From NCBI GenBank assembly GCA_016192905.1, contig JACPTG010000003.1:1-64000 (forward strand): 64,000 bases of DNA. The letters run 5' to 3'. Position numbers and translations under genes: made by a program. A model generated the notes under the pieces. The model did no database searches and was not told where the DNA came from. It saw only the letters and a list, made by a program, of their open reading frames with translations. This stretch comes from Candidatus Woesearchaeota archaeon. GTDB lineage: Archaea; Nanobdellota; Nanobdellia; Woesearchaeales; UBA10216. This document shows, one piece after another, positions 14,022 to 29,000 of this stretch (its first letter is position 1; every line of letters starts with the position of its first letter).

Positions 14022-17000
14022 TTGATAGCTGCAGCTTTCCTGCTGTTCTTCGCTGTAAAAACATTTGCAGTCACTGTAGGCTGCCAGTTCTCAACCAACT
14101 GCCCCACAGGAAACTATACCCTGCTATATGTCAAGAATGACACTGCCGGATACCTAAATGCGCATGCGCAGCTTTCCACCAACGGAAGCTACCCATACAG
14201 CCTATGCTGCAACACTACGGTCGGCTTGGTCAACAACTCTGCATGCGCAGGCAACACCACCCTGCTGAACTTTTCTGCTGTGACTAATGCACATGTCCAG
14301 GCCGGGAATACATCAGCGCAGGCATACGGCAACGGCCAGTGCATAAGCACGCAGAATGCAACAGTGCTCGTATACTTCATAGACACAACCTGCCCTGTCA
14401 ACTACACTGCAATCGCCTCTATCAGCAACGACACAAACGCCCACATCGGAGACTCGGCTGAATACACCAGGAAGGTATGCCTCAGGCTGGTTCTGAAGCC
14501 ATCAAACCCATTCACATCCCCGACCTTCTCAGACAACACCTCAGGAAGGCTCAACCAGAACAGCACCTACATCAACCTGACAGTAACCAACGAGACAGAC
14601 ATACACACAATACTTGTGAACTGGAACGGGACTAACGTGACTGTTGACAGCCCTGACCTGCTTCTCAGCTATAGTTTGGATTTAAACGCGACAGACTCAA
14701 GCAGGTATGGCCAGCATGGAAGCCTGGATTCTGGCGCTGCTTGCGGGAATTCGGTTCCTGGAAAAATAGCTAACGCCTGCACATTTGATGGAGTAAATGC
14801 TGCCATAGGCGTTGCAAGCCCTTACCTAAACCTTACAGACCGCGGAACAATCATGCTCTGGTTCAATTCCAGCCGAATAAGACATGAGGAAGCGCTGCTG
14901 ATAAAGGGTCAGCAAGATACGTTTATTGCTTATGGCATCGATTTGGTTAACACCTCAGGAGATACAAGAGTCAGGGCATGGATTGAGACCACAGGATTCT
15001 GGGGTCCAGAAGCATCTGTGCACACAGACAGGGTATCACCAAACGTGTGGTACCATGTCACCGTAACATGGAACTCAACCAACATGACAATCTACATTAA
15101 CGGACTCTTCAAGAATATGAGCAAATCAGCAACACCATATATATCAAAGCAGAACCTGCAAATAGGTTCAGGAGTCACTGGATGGGTCGGCTTACTAGGA
15201 CAAGTAGATGAAGTAAGGATCTGGAACCGCACCCTCAGCTCATCAGAGATAAACGCCTCTTACCTCGCATCAACCGGAAAATCCAGAGACGCCTACGCAT
15301 ACTTCGCCAACTTCACAGACCTTGCAGAGGGCAACTACACCTATTACGTGTGGCTGAATGACAGCGCAACAGGCACCAACCGGACAGTTGACAGGAACTT
15401 CATAGCAGACTTCACAGCACCCACCATAAGCGGCATCTCGGCAACTTCAAACAGCAGCGGCAGGATGTGGATGGCTCCAAACAGCACAACAGCCGCAACA
15501 ATCTGGTTCAACGCCATAGGCACAGAGGGCGACGGCCAGAACGTAACCATACAGGTATCTGCGCAGGACATAATGATAGGCAACCTGTCAGGCAACACAA
15601 CATTCTCGGAAGCGCCAAGAAGCGGGGCAGCAACCCCCCAGATGTACATAAGCTACACGATAGAAGCCAACTCAACAAACAGCTCAACACTCATAACGCT
15701 GAATGACACAGCCCAGAACAGCCCGACGCCGGTCATAACCTGGGCGAACGACTCAGTGGACCCTTTAACCATAGACGACACCAGGGTAAACTACTCAATG
15801 CAATGGTATAATGCCCCTGTAAATATCACGCTAAACGTCTCTGATGTGCATTCAGGAGCGAACAGGAGCCTATGGTGCGTCTACACTGCGGGAACTGCGC
15901 CATGCGCGCCGGGAACCTGGAACTTCAACAAGACAAACTGGGTGCAGCTGAACTGCTCGGCAGACAGCGCATGCTCCCTGATAATCAGGTACTACTCTGT
16001 GGATAATGTCACAAACAACGAGAGCGGAGGCGCCAACGGAGGCGCATACAGGGACAGCAATGTGGTTAACATAGTAATAGGCTCGGACATAAATTATACT
16101 GTTGCAAACAACAGCAACATTTCAAAAGGCTCATTCATAAGGAACAGCATACTCTGGAACACCACAGTAAGCGACTGCACAATACTCGCGTCCAACATAA
16201 CAAAGGGCACTTTCACAAGGAACAGCACCCACAGGTACAACTGCACAATCGAGAGGTCAGTCGTCATAGACTCCAACATAACCTCTGCTGTAATCAGGAA
16301 CTCCTACATAGACCCGAGCGTCATAGTGGATTCTGTGGTGGAAAACTCCAACATAACCAGCGGGACTGTGTTCTACTCAAGGGTTGAGAACACCACCTTC
16401 TGCGCACCAAGCATATTCACATACGAGGCCATAATCAGGAACGAAACCCTCATCAGCGGACTGGTGACCTACAACGCCACCAATTACTACGGCCCATACC
16501 CGATGAGAAACATATGCTCAGGCTCCAAGCCAGAGGCAGCGGCAGGGTTCACAGTCTACCCCACCATAGTAAACAACACCGGAATCCTGATGTTCAAGTA
16601 CGTGGGTTACGCAGTGGGCATGAACATCTCAATAAACAAGAGCGAGCTGAAGACAAGGCTGTTCAACAGCACAATAAACGACCTCATCCTGAAGGACAAT
16701 GGTGATTTGCCTGATGAGGTGCCAAGCGACGGCACATACACTGCCAACCTAACCCTGGATGTAAGCAACAACATGACAGAAGGCGTAAAAACACTGCTGG
16801 CGTACATAGACGACGGCCTTGGCAACAGGTGGAACGTGAACGTAAGCTTAACTCTTGACAACACATCCGGAAACGCCAGCGTGAAGATAAACAGCAATCT
16901 CGGCGTAACCACATCAAGGAACGTGCTCCTTGACGTCGGGTTCAACGACACCTATGGAATAGACCTGTGCAGGTTCAGCAATGAGGAGCGCGACTTCAAC

Positions 17001-20000
17001 CCCTGGGAAGCGTGCACCTCAAGCAAGGCGTGGAGGCTAAGCGGCCAGGACGGGGCAAAGACAGTAATCCTCCAGGTAAGGGACAGGGCTGGCAACATAA
17101 ACGAAACTAATGATACGATAACCCTGTCAACAAGCGAGGCAACCACCATAATAAGGCCTGTCAAGGACTCAAGGCTGAGAGGCCAGGCGGATGCTGACGT
17201 AATAGCGCCATTCGGCACAAGGACAGTCGCGTTCAAGGCATCCAACATAACCCACACCAACATTACCCTGAACGGAGCCTTCGGGGAGAGCAACGACACA
17301 ACCTTCCAGGACGGCTTCAGGATGCAGTGGAACACCTCCCTTCTGGCAGACGGCCTCTATAACCTCACAGCCATAAGCTGGGACAACAATAACATATACA
17401 TAAGCAACTACACTGTGATGAACCTGACGATAGACAACCTGCCCCCGCAACTCTCAGCACCTCTGCCGACCACCCTGCAAAGGGGCAGGTCATTCATAGT
17501 GAACATTACAGTAAATGAGGAAGCCGCCTGCAAGTACGACTTTTCAAACGCAACATATTCAAATATGGCCTATGCCATGACAGAGTATGATGACACCAAC
17601 AACAAGCACAGCGCAATAGCCACAGTCCCGGATGACGCTTACTACACCATTTACTTCTCCTGCACAGACCAGGGAGGCAGCGCAAACACAGCAACCACAG
17701 GCAGCTTCCAGGTCGCCACAGGGGCAATTGTGATGGGGTATGTGCAGCCCACTGATGATGACAAGGTCTTTGTCAATAGGAACTACACGCTAATAAACCT
17801 AAGCGTCATAAACTCCACCAGCGTGCACACAGCATTGATTGAATTCAACGGGACAAACATCACGCTTGACAGCACAAACCTGCTGCTTGCCTATGACTTC
17901 AACAACAACACCATTGACAGGAGCAGGTACGGGAATAATGGAGTAAATGAAAGGGCAAACTGTACTACATCAGATGCAGGCAAATTCGGCTATGCCTGTA
18001 ACTTTGATGGCCTGAGCAGTCAGGTTAGGACGCTTACAACGGGCTTTAGTAACTCCACAGGAGCTGTGGAAGTTCTTATCAATATGAATAACGTTGGAGC
18101 GGGCAACAATTACACCATATTTGCAACGCCAAGTGAAATCTCGCCCAATATGTCAGGCTTGGTTGGGCTTTGGCACTTCGAGCAGAATTCCACTGCCGCG
18201 AATGGCGTAAAGGATTCAAGCATCTATGGTCAGGACGGAAATGCCACATCGGCCACATATGTTACCGGTAGGTTTGGAGGAGGTTGGGATATGAATCAAG
18301 CAGGGAGTGTAGACGTACAGGGTCGTGCTCTTCCCACGGGGAATCAGCCAAGAACGGTAATGTTCTGGGTGTACCTTAAGAGCCATGCAAATGAAAACCA
18401 AGAATTCTTCATATACTATGGGACGGGTAGCAGTAGCGTATTCACGTTATATCAAAATCCATCCGATATTAGATTTGATATCAGTGGCGCAAGTACTCCT
18501 TCAGGAATTATTCTGAATTTGTCGCGTTGGGAACATATAGCTGTGACATATGCTAGTCAAAAACTAAAATTCTACAAAAACGGCCGATTATTTTCAGAAG
18601 CAGACACAGGTAACTTAGCTACAGCGACCAACACAAATCTCCAGATAGGGGGTTCGAGTTTAAATGCAATAATGGATGAGGTAGCGATATTCAACAGAAG
18701 TCTTTCCGAGGCCGAAATAAGAGACCTGTATCTGGGCGGATTATCAATGCACAAATATTCTAATGACTTAAGGTTTGTAGCAGGAAACCAGACGTTAGCC
18801 TATACCACTGCTTGGACCTCCGGATGGAATGCTGTCGCTGGCAGCTACAATGAGACTGCGGCATTCTTGTATGTTGATGGTAATGAGGTAAACAGCACGT
18901 TAACCAGAGAGCCAGTATTCCTCGGCACCAATGCGCATATAGGAGGCATGCATAACGACAGCCAGAACCTCACCTTTAACGGTAGCATTGACGAACTAAG
19001 GGTGTGGAGCAGAAGATTAACTTATTCAGAGCTTAATGTATCACCGATAAGGGAGCTTGGGAAACAGTTCTCTAATCTAACTGGGCAGAAAGACGGCAAC
19101 TACACCTACTATGCTTACGTAAACGACACAGCTGGGAACAAGGCATTCAGCTCCAGCAGAACAGTAATAGTAGACACTGTCATCCCCACAGCTTCAGTCC
19201 TGATTAACAGCGGCCTCTCAAACACCACTGCAAGGCTCATCTCTCTGAGCATCACTGCAAACGACACAAACGGCGGAGTGCAGTGCAGGTTCAGCAATGA
19301 GGACAGGGGATTCACAGCATACGAAACATGCTCAGATTCAAAATCGTGGAGCCTCTCAACCGGAGACGGAACAAAGACAGTAGTCCTCCAAGCCAGAGAC
19401 AAAGCTGGAAACGTGAACGAGACAAACGACAGCATAACCTTAACAGCAGCATCAACCACAGTCATAATCAGGCCAACCAGCAACACCATCTTGAGACAGA
19501 ACAACACCATTGACATCACAACACCAGACGCCACGCTCTGGGTAACCTACAACATCACTAATGCCAGCAACAGGGCGCTGAGCTTCGCCCCCAACGGCTC
19601 ACTCGGGCAAACCCTGAACGACACAAGTCCGGGTGACGGCTTCAGCGCGACGTGGATGACAACCGGATTCGCGGATGGAACGTACAACTTCACAGCCACA
19701 AGCTACGGAGCAGAAGGGCAGCTAAGCTCAGACACAGAGACAAACATCACCATAGACAACACACCGCCCTCCTTAACCAGCCCGCAGCCCACAACCGTGC
19801 AGGGCAGCAGAGTATTCTACGTCAACGTAACAACAAACGAACAATCAACCTGCAAGTACGACTTCAGCAACGTAAGCTACAGCAGCATGGCAAGCAGCAT
19901 GACCGCAAGCTCAACCACAACCTACGGAGCCATAACAACAGTCCCAACCGACGGCTACTACACAATCTACTACGCATGCCAAGACAAAGCAGGAAACACA

Positions 20001-23000
20001 AACACAGCCACCACAGGAAGCTTCCAAACAGTGCAAACAGGCGTAAGCATAACCTACACTACTCCAACCGACGACGACAAAGTCTTCGTGAACAGGAATT
20101 ACGCTTACATCAATCTAAGTATATCAAACAGCACCTCTGTAAGTACCACAACTATAAATTGGAACGGCACCAACTACAGCCTATACGAAACATCAACAGG
20201 ACTGGTAGGTCTGTGGCATCTTGACAACAGTACAGCGGACAGCAGCGTAATGGGTAATAATGGAACAAACAATGGAGCTGACTGCTCAACCAACACAATC
20301 ACCCAAGTAGGCAAAGGTTGTAGCTTTGATGGAACAAACGATTACTTAAACACAACAGTTGCAGGATTTGGTGTTAATCAAGGAACAATAATGCTTTGGA
20401 CTACGCCAAATTTTGCCGGAAATGATAATCAGAGCAGGTACCTATTAGACGCAAGGAACCTTACTATATTCATTCAAGAGGGCACAACAAATTACGTAAC
20501 TAATCCCAGCTTTGAAGTGAGTACGGGAGGATGGACGAGTCAAAATACACCTTATAGGGTAAACAACGTGTCATTTATTGGTAATTACTCTTTAATGACA
20601 AAGGGGCAGGGTTCAGGCAGTGGACATTACATAACATTCACCATTAAGGATTCAGGAACTTACACATTATCCATGTACGCCAAGATGGAAGACGGATCAG
20701 ACCCAACTTCTAGGAACATAGCAGTTGTATTCCAGCCGTCAGGGTACGGATTTTCATGGAGCGGGAAGGAGTATGTAGGTAACGGATGGTACCGGTTATC
20801 CTACACTGCGACCCTTACGGCTGGTAGTGTGGAGGTAGGAATGCTTAACTATTATGGAGGTGCGGATAAGACTGGCCAACAATTATACATTGACGGAGTG
20901 CAATTAGAGCCTGTTGATCATGCAACTGGCTATGCTGATGGGACTTTGGGACCTGGTTATGTTTGGAGCGCAACTGCCCATTCTTCAAATACTACCCGGG
21001 CAGCTAACACGTTAATAGCCAGACTGCAAAACGCTACATACAGACAGGCAAGTGCAAATATTTCAATTTGGCAGCAAGGCCAAACACACCACATAGCAGC
21101 AACTTATGACAACACGACCCTAAGCCTTTACGTTGACGGCGTATTAGCTCATAATGCTTCAGGAAATTGGAGTCCAACTTTCTCAAACGGACTATTCATA
21201 GGTACAAACCAAACCTCAACATTAGGCAGAGAAATTTTCTTCAACGGAACAATTGACGAAGTCGCAATATACAACAAGACCCTAACAACTGAAGAGATAA
21301 ACAGAACATATATGCTTCAAAAAGATCTGCACAGTTCAGTTAAGGATGGACACGGATTATACTATGCCAATATAACAAATTTAACAAATGGCAATTACAC
21401 TTACAGCGTTTATGCCAATGACTCAGCGAACAACAAGGCTCAAACTGCTACACGAACTGTAATAGTAGACACAATCAACCCCACAGCGTCAATACTGATT
21501 AACAGCGGATTGAGTAACACCACAGCCAGGTTAGTATCGCTTAGCATAACTGCGAATGACACCAACGGCGGATTGCTTTGCAGGTTTGCGAATGAGGACA
21601 GGGGATTCACAGCATGGGAAACTTGCAGCGATGCGAAGGCGTGGAGCCTATCAACAGGCGACGGCCTAAAGCAAGTAGTCCTCCAAGCCAGAGACAGAGC
21701 AGGAAACATAAACGAGACCAACGACACGATAACCTTGACAGCAGCATCAACCACTGTCATAATCAGGCCAGTAAGCAACTCTATTTTGAGGCAGAACAAC
21801 ACCATTGACGTTACAACGCCAGACGCCACGCTATGGGTAATGTACAACATAACCAACGCAAGCAACAGGGCGCTGAGCTTCGCCCCCAATGGTTCACTCG
21901 GGCAAACCCTGAATGACACGAGTCCTGGTGACGGCTTCAGCGCGACGTGGATGACAACCGGATTCACAGACGGAACATACAACCTCACAACCACAAGCTA
22001 CGCGGCAGAAGGACAGCTAAGCACAGACACAGAAACAAACATCACCATAGACAACACACCCCCACAACTAAGCAACCCACAACCCACCACAACACAAGGT
22101 AGCAGAGTATTCTACGTCAACATAACAACAAACGAACAATCAACCTGCAAATACGACTTCAGCAACGTAAGCTACAGCAGCATGGCAGGCAGCATGACCG
22201 CAAGCTCAACCACAACCTACGGAGCAATCACAACCGTCCCAACCGACGGCTACTACACAATATACTACGCATGCCAAGACAAAGCAGGAAACACAAACAC
22301 AGCAACCACAGGAAGCATCCAAGCCGTCCAGACAGGCGTAAGCATAGCCTACACTTCCCCCACTGATGACGACAGGGTGTTTGTGAATAGGAATTACAGC
22401 TACGTGAACCTAAGCATAGCCAACAGCACAAGCATAGATACAATCTCAGTCAGCTGGAATGGGACTAACGTGACTATAGACGACCCTTCACTTGTTCTCG
22501 CGCTGGATTTCAACAACAACACCAATGACAGGAGCAGGTATGGGAATAATGGAAATGACGTTAATGGCGCTAACTGTTTGAATACAATCCGGGGAAGATT
22601 TGGAACGGCTTGCAGTTATAATGGGCTTACAACTTATGTGAATATTAGTAATCCAAGAATGTTTGATTTCAATGGAAAATTCACAGTACAAGCTTGGGTA
22701 AATTTAACAAGTTATTCAACTGGAATATTATCCGCAATTGTTGGGCACGAAGCGACTCAAACATGCGGCGGTAGCAATAATGGTTGGGCACTCGTAATTG
22801 GCACTGGTGGCAAAGCCGGACTTTCAATTAATAATGGGTCAACCTATTCCGGTGCAACAGGAACAACCTCTCTTAACAATAATACGTGGTATCAAATCAC
22901 AGGTGTATTCGACGGAGTAGATGCACTTATCTATGTAAATGGGGTTTTAGAAACTAATGCCAGCATTGGCGGAGTCGGAATACCTGGTTCATGTACCCCC

Positions 23001-26000
23001 TTATGGGTAGGAGCAGAAAAGGTGGGAACTCAGGACAGATACTTTAATGGAACTATAGACGAAGTCCGAATTTGGAACAGGAGCCTGAGCTATTCTGAAA
23101 TCAACGCATCTTACACCGCAGAATTGGGCAGATTCTTTGCAAATCAAACCTTCCAAAAAGACGGCAACTACTCATACTATGCGTACGCTAATGACACCGC
23201 AGGCAATAAAGTATTCAGCAGCACACGAACAGTAATAGTAGACACAGTCATTCCCACAGCTTCCATACTGATTAACAGCGGGTTGAGTAACACCACTGCA
23301 AGGCTCATCTCGCTTAGCATAACTGCGAATGACACCAACGGCGGATTGCTTTGCAGGTTTGCGAATGAGGACAGGGGATTCACAGCGTGGGAAACGTGCA
23401 GCGATGCGAAGGCGTGGAGCTTAAGCACAGGGGATGGAACCAAGACAGTGGTGCTTCAGGCAAGGGACAGGGCAGGCAACGTGAACGAGACCAACGACAG
23501 CATAACTTACTCGGCAACCGGGCCGACAACGATACTGAGGCCGCTTAGCAGCAGCGCAATCCGGCTAAACCAGACGCTGGATGTGGCTGTGCCTGACGCA
23601 GCGTTATGGGTAACGTACAACATCACCAACGCAAGCAACAGGGCGTTGAGCTATTCGGTTAATGGCACTCCAAACCAGCTCACGAACGACACATCTCCAG
23701 GGGACGGCTGGAGCCAGACCATAGTAACAACCACCATTGGAGATGGAGTGTTCAACCTCACTGCAAGCAGCTACAGCATAGAAGGGCTGATAAGCAGCGA
23801 TACAGAGACGAACATCACCATTGATAATACTGTGCCGCAGCTAAGCAGCCCGCTGCCGACAACAACCCAGTTCAGCAGGACGTTCAGCGTAAACGTGACA
23901 ACCACTGAAAAGGCAGCCTGCCATTTTGACTTTATAAACGCAACTTATGATTCAATGCTTGGGAGGATGTCAGCTGCGAACACGACAAGCTTCAGGGGTG
24001 TTGCATCAGTGGCAACCGATGGAACATACGCCATATACTTCGCGTGTCAGGATGCGGCAGGGAACACGAACACGGCAACTACAGGGGCGTTCTTCGTCAA
24101 CTCAACAGCGCCTGTGGTTACCGCGTCCAGCCCGTCAGGCTTTGTGAACGCCCCTGCAAACCTCTCTGTAACCACAACAGGGGTTGCAACCTGCCACTAC
24201 TCGCAGTCTGATGTCAATTTCACCCAGGAGACAGTAATGCCTGTAACGAATGGCACAAGCCACCAGGCCAACGCGTCAGCCCTGTATGTTGAGGGAAGGA
24301 ACACCTTCTTCATAAGGTGCGCAGAGACAGCTACAGGCGGAAATGCAATGCTGAGCTCAATAACAGTCGCATTTACGTATGACACCCGGCCGCCGGTGAT
24401 AACAGGCCTCAGCCCTGCAAACAACAGCTTCACCAACTCAAGGGGAATAAGCTTCAGCCTGAGGGACACAACATCATTTGTCAACAGGAGCAGCATAATG
24501 GTCTGGTTCAACAACTCGGCAACGGGCAGCTTCAGCCAGGCAAGCAACTGCACTGAGAACGGACTTGGAGGGTATGACTGCAGCTTTGTTGAAGTTAACC
24601 TTACAGCAGGCTTGGCCAACAACTTCACCGTGCTTGCCAACGATTCTGCCCTGAACCTCCTCCAGGCAGTCATTAACTTCACTTACGACACCGCAGGCCC
24701 GGGCATAGTTATCAGCAGCCCGCTCAGCGGCGCAGTGCACAACACAAAAAGCCTTTACCTGAATGTAACGCTGGGAGAGCCTGGAAGCTGCCGCTTCGCC
24801 AGGACAAACACAAGCTATGAGAGCATGCCCAGCGGCTTTGCCAACTCATCCAGCACAGCATTCAGCGGGAACATCCTCGCAGACGAGGGCAGCAACACCT
24901 ACTACGTATCGTGCAGGGACAGGGCAGGAAACGAGGGCAGCAACAGCACAACCTTCCAGGTTAACACAACCGCCCCTGTAATCCTGAACATCGGGCCAAA
25001 CGGCACTATCAACAACCCAGGGATAAACCTGAGCCTGACTACCGATGACACAGCTTACTGCTCTTACAGCCAGAGCGACATCAACTACAGCAGCATGACT
25101 GCATTCACAGTAACCGGGGCAGCGCAGCACCAGGTCAACGTAAGCAGCCTGTACAGGCAGGGAGTAAACGTCTTCTTCGTAAGGTGCGCTGACACTTCAG
25201 GAGGAGTCAATGCAATGTCAGGGTCGGCTGTTGCCATATTCACATATGACACTTCACCCCCTGCCATCGCTTCTGTTGTGCCTTCCAATGGCAGCAGGGT
25301 AAACACCAAGATTGTCAGCTTCAGCCTTCGCGACTCTACTACTGGCGTGAACCAGAGTACGGTGTTCACAAGGTACAACAGCTCGGTCAGCGCAGCATTC
25401 AGCTCAGCGAACAACTGCACTGCAAACGGTCTGGGCGGCTTTGACTGCAGCTTCACAGAAGTCAACATCACAGCCGGGCTGAACAACATAACGCTCCTTG
25501 CCAACGACTCAGCAGGAAACAGCCTGATACAGAACATTACCTTCACATACGACACAACCGGGCCGGCAATCACGATAAACAGCCCGGTCTCAGGCTCAGT
25601 CTTCACAAGCCGGAGCCTCTTCTTCAACGTGAGCCTTGACGAGGCAGGCTTCTGCAGGTATGCGCAGACCAATGTAAGCTTTGACAGCATGCCAGCCAGC
25701 TTTGCCAATGTATCAACTACCGCGTTCACCGCAAGGATATACGCAGAGGACGGAAGCAACACCTATTACATACGCTGCAAGGACATTGCAGGCAATGAAA
25801 ACAACGCATATACCACCTTCCAGGTTAATACAACTCCGCCTGTAATCCTGAACATCGGGCCAAACGGCACTATCAAGGACCCGCTGAACCTGAGCGTAAC
25901 AACAGATGAAGTTGAATACTGCGCATACTCGCAGAGCGACGTGAACTTCAGCAGCATGACAGCATTCACAAACACAGGAGCAGGCACACACCAAACCAAC

Positions 26001-29000
26001 GTGAGCAGCCTCTACAGGCAGGGAGTAAACGTCTTCTTCGTAAGGTGTGCTGACACTTCAGGAGGAGTTAATGCTATGGCCAGCTCTGCCATAGCCGTGT
26101 TCACTTATGACACTTCACCTCCTGTCATCGCTTCTGTAGTGCCTTCCAACGGCAGCAGGACCAACTCAAAGTCTGTCAGCTTCAGCCTGAGGGATTCAAC
26201 AACAGGAGTTAACCAGAGCACGGTGTTCACAAGGTACAACAGCTCGGTCAGCGCAGCATTCAGCTCAGCGAACAACTGCACAGCAAACGGCCTTGGAGGG
26301 TATGACTGCAGCTTCACAGAAGTAAACATCACCGCAGGCCTGAACAACATAACAATCCTTGCCAACGACTCAGCAGGGAACAGCCTGGTACAGAACATTA
26401 CCTTCACTTATGACACCACCGGGCCGGCAATCACGATAGACAGCCCTGTCTCAGGAGCAGTGTTCAACACAAGGAACACATACCTGAACATAAGCCTTGG
26501 CGAAGCGGGCCTATGCAGGTTTGCGCAGACGAACACAAGCTATGACAACATGCCCGCGACCCTCTCAAACACTTCCGGAACAGCGTTCACCACAAACCTG
26601 CTGCTTGCTGAAGGCAGCAACACCTATTATGTACATTGCAAGGACATTGCAGGCAACGAGAACAACGGCTACACTACTGTAACGGCAAACACAACAGCCC
26701 CGGTAATCCTCAACCTTGCTCCAAACGGGACACTAAGCAACCCGGGAATAAACGTGTCAGTCACCACAGATGACGTTGCCTACTGCTCTTACAGCCAGAG
26801 CGACATCAACTACAGCAGCATGACAGCGTTCACCGTGACAGGCGCGGTTGTGCACCAGGCAAACCTTAGCGGACTGTACAGGCAGGGAGTAAATACCATC
26901 TTTATACGCTGCGCTGACACTTCAGGAGGAGTCAACGCAATGAGCAGCTCGGCAATAGTCCAGTTCACCTATGACACTTCTGCCCCGGTAATAGCAAATG
27001 TTGCCCCGGTGAACAACAGCAGAGTAAACGCCAAGACTGTCAGCTTCAGCCTGCGCGACTCAACAACAGGCGTAAACCTCAGTACTGTCTGGATGAGGTT
27101 CAACAACAGCCTTACCGGAAGCTTCAGCCAAGCTGCAAACTGCACAGCAAACGGCCTTGGAGGGTATGATTGCAGCTTTGTGGAAGTCAACATCACCGCA
27201 GGCCTGAACAACATAACAGTCCTTGCCAACGACTCTGCAGGGAACAGCATGGTGCATAATGTAAACTTCACATACGACATAACCGGGCCAGCAATTACAA
27301 TAGACAGCCCTGTCTCAGGAAGCGTATTTACAACAAGAAACTTGTTCCTCAACGTAAGCCTTGGCGAGGCAGGGTTCTGCAGGTATGCCAATACCAATGT
27401 CAGCTACGATAGCATGGCAGCCACGTTCCCCAATGTTTCAGCAGCCGCATTCACAGCTAATGTCCAGGCAGTTGAGGGAGGAAATGCATTCTACGTGCAC
27501 TGCAAGGATGCAGCAGGAAACGAGAACAACGGATTCACAACATTCCAGGTCAACACTTCCTTCCCGGTAATCCTCAACCTTGCGCCTAACGGAAGCATCA
27601 GCAACCCGGGAATAAATGTATCAGTTACCACAGATGATGTCGCATACTGCGCATACTCGCAGAGCGACGTGAACTTCAGCAGCATGACAGCGTTCACCAA
27701 TACGGGAGCTGGAACGCACCAGGTCAACGTCAGCAGCCTCTACAGGCAGGGAACCAACATCTTCTTCATACGCTGCGCTGACACTTCAGGAGGGGTAAAC
27801 CCGATGCAGTCATCAGCGGTCATAAGCTTCTACTACGACTCAGTCCCGCCAGTGGGCGCATTCACTGTGAATGACAGCGTGGTAAAGGACGGGGACTACA
27901 TAACCTTCAGGTTTGAGGGGACAGAGACAGGGATAAACGTCACTCTTCCTGCCTCAGAGCTAAGCAGGCTGGACTTCAACGGGACAAGGTTCGTGCTTAA
28001 CGACTCAGGAACATCAACAGACAGCCTGCCGAACGACGGAATATACGCAGGCGTCTACAGGATAGCGCCGGACAACAACGTAAGCGACGGGGTAAAGACA
28101 CTCACGCTGACTGTAAACGACAGCCTGAACAACACAAAATACTTCACTGCAAACGTGACGCTGGACAACACCAAGCCAAACGCAAGCATACAGGTCAACT
28201 TCGGAGCGACCACAACCAGCAGCAGGTCAGCGGGCCTGAACCTGGTGCTCAACGACAGCAATGGAATAGACGCCTGCCGCTTCTCAAATGAGGACAGGAG
28301 CTTTGACGACTGGGAAACCTGCACAGGCACAAAGGGATGGGTAGTGACCTCAGGCTTCGGCGTAAAGACAGTTGTAGTGCAGGTGAGGGACCAGGCAGGC
28401 AACGTAAATGAAACCAACGACACAATAAACCTCGTAAGCGGCGCAGGGCTGTTCGGAGTGCTCACAGCCAACGACAGTGTGGTGGCTGACGGGAATGTGA
28501 TTAAATTCATCTTTGAAGGCAGCAACACAGGGCTGAATGCAAGCTTCAACTCATCTGAAATTGGAAAGCTGGACTTCAACAGCACAGAACTTGGATTAGA
28601 TGACTCTGGGCAGAATGGCGACTTCCTTGTGGGAGACGGCCTCTACACAGGCGTTTACACCATAGCCGCGAACAACAACGTGAGCGACGGGGTAAAGACA
28701 TTAACGCTGACTGTAAACGACACTGCCGCGAATTACTTCTACCCGACGATAAACATAACGCTGGACAACACGCCTCCGAACGGCAGCGTCAGCGTAAACG
28801 GGGGCGCAACAACAAGCATCACAAGGTCAGTGGCGCTGGAACTGCTGTTCAACGACTCGGTCGGGATAGAGGCGTGCCGCTTCGCCAACGAAAACCGGGA
28901 GTTCAATGACTGGGAGGCGTGCACAGGGACAAAGGGATGGCTTGTAAGCGCAGGATTCGGGACTAAAACTGTTGTTTTCCAGACAAGGGACAAGGCAGGC

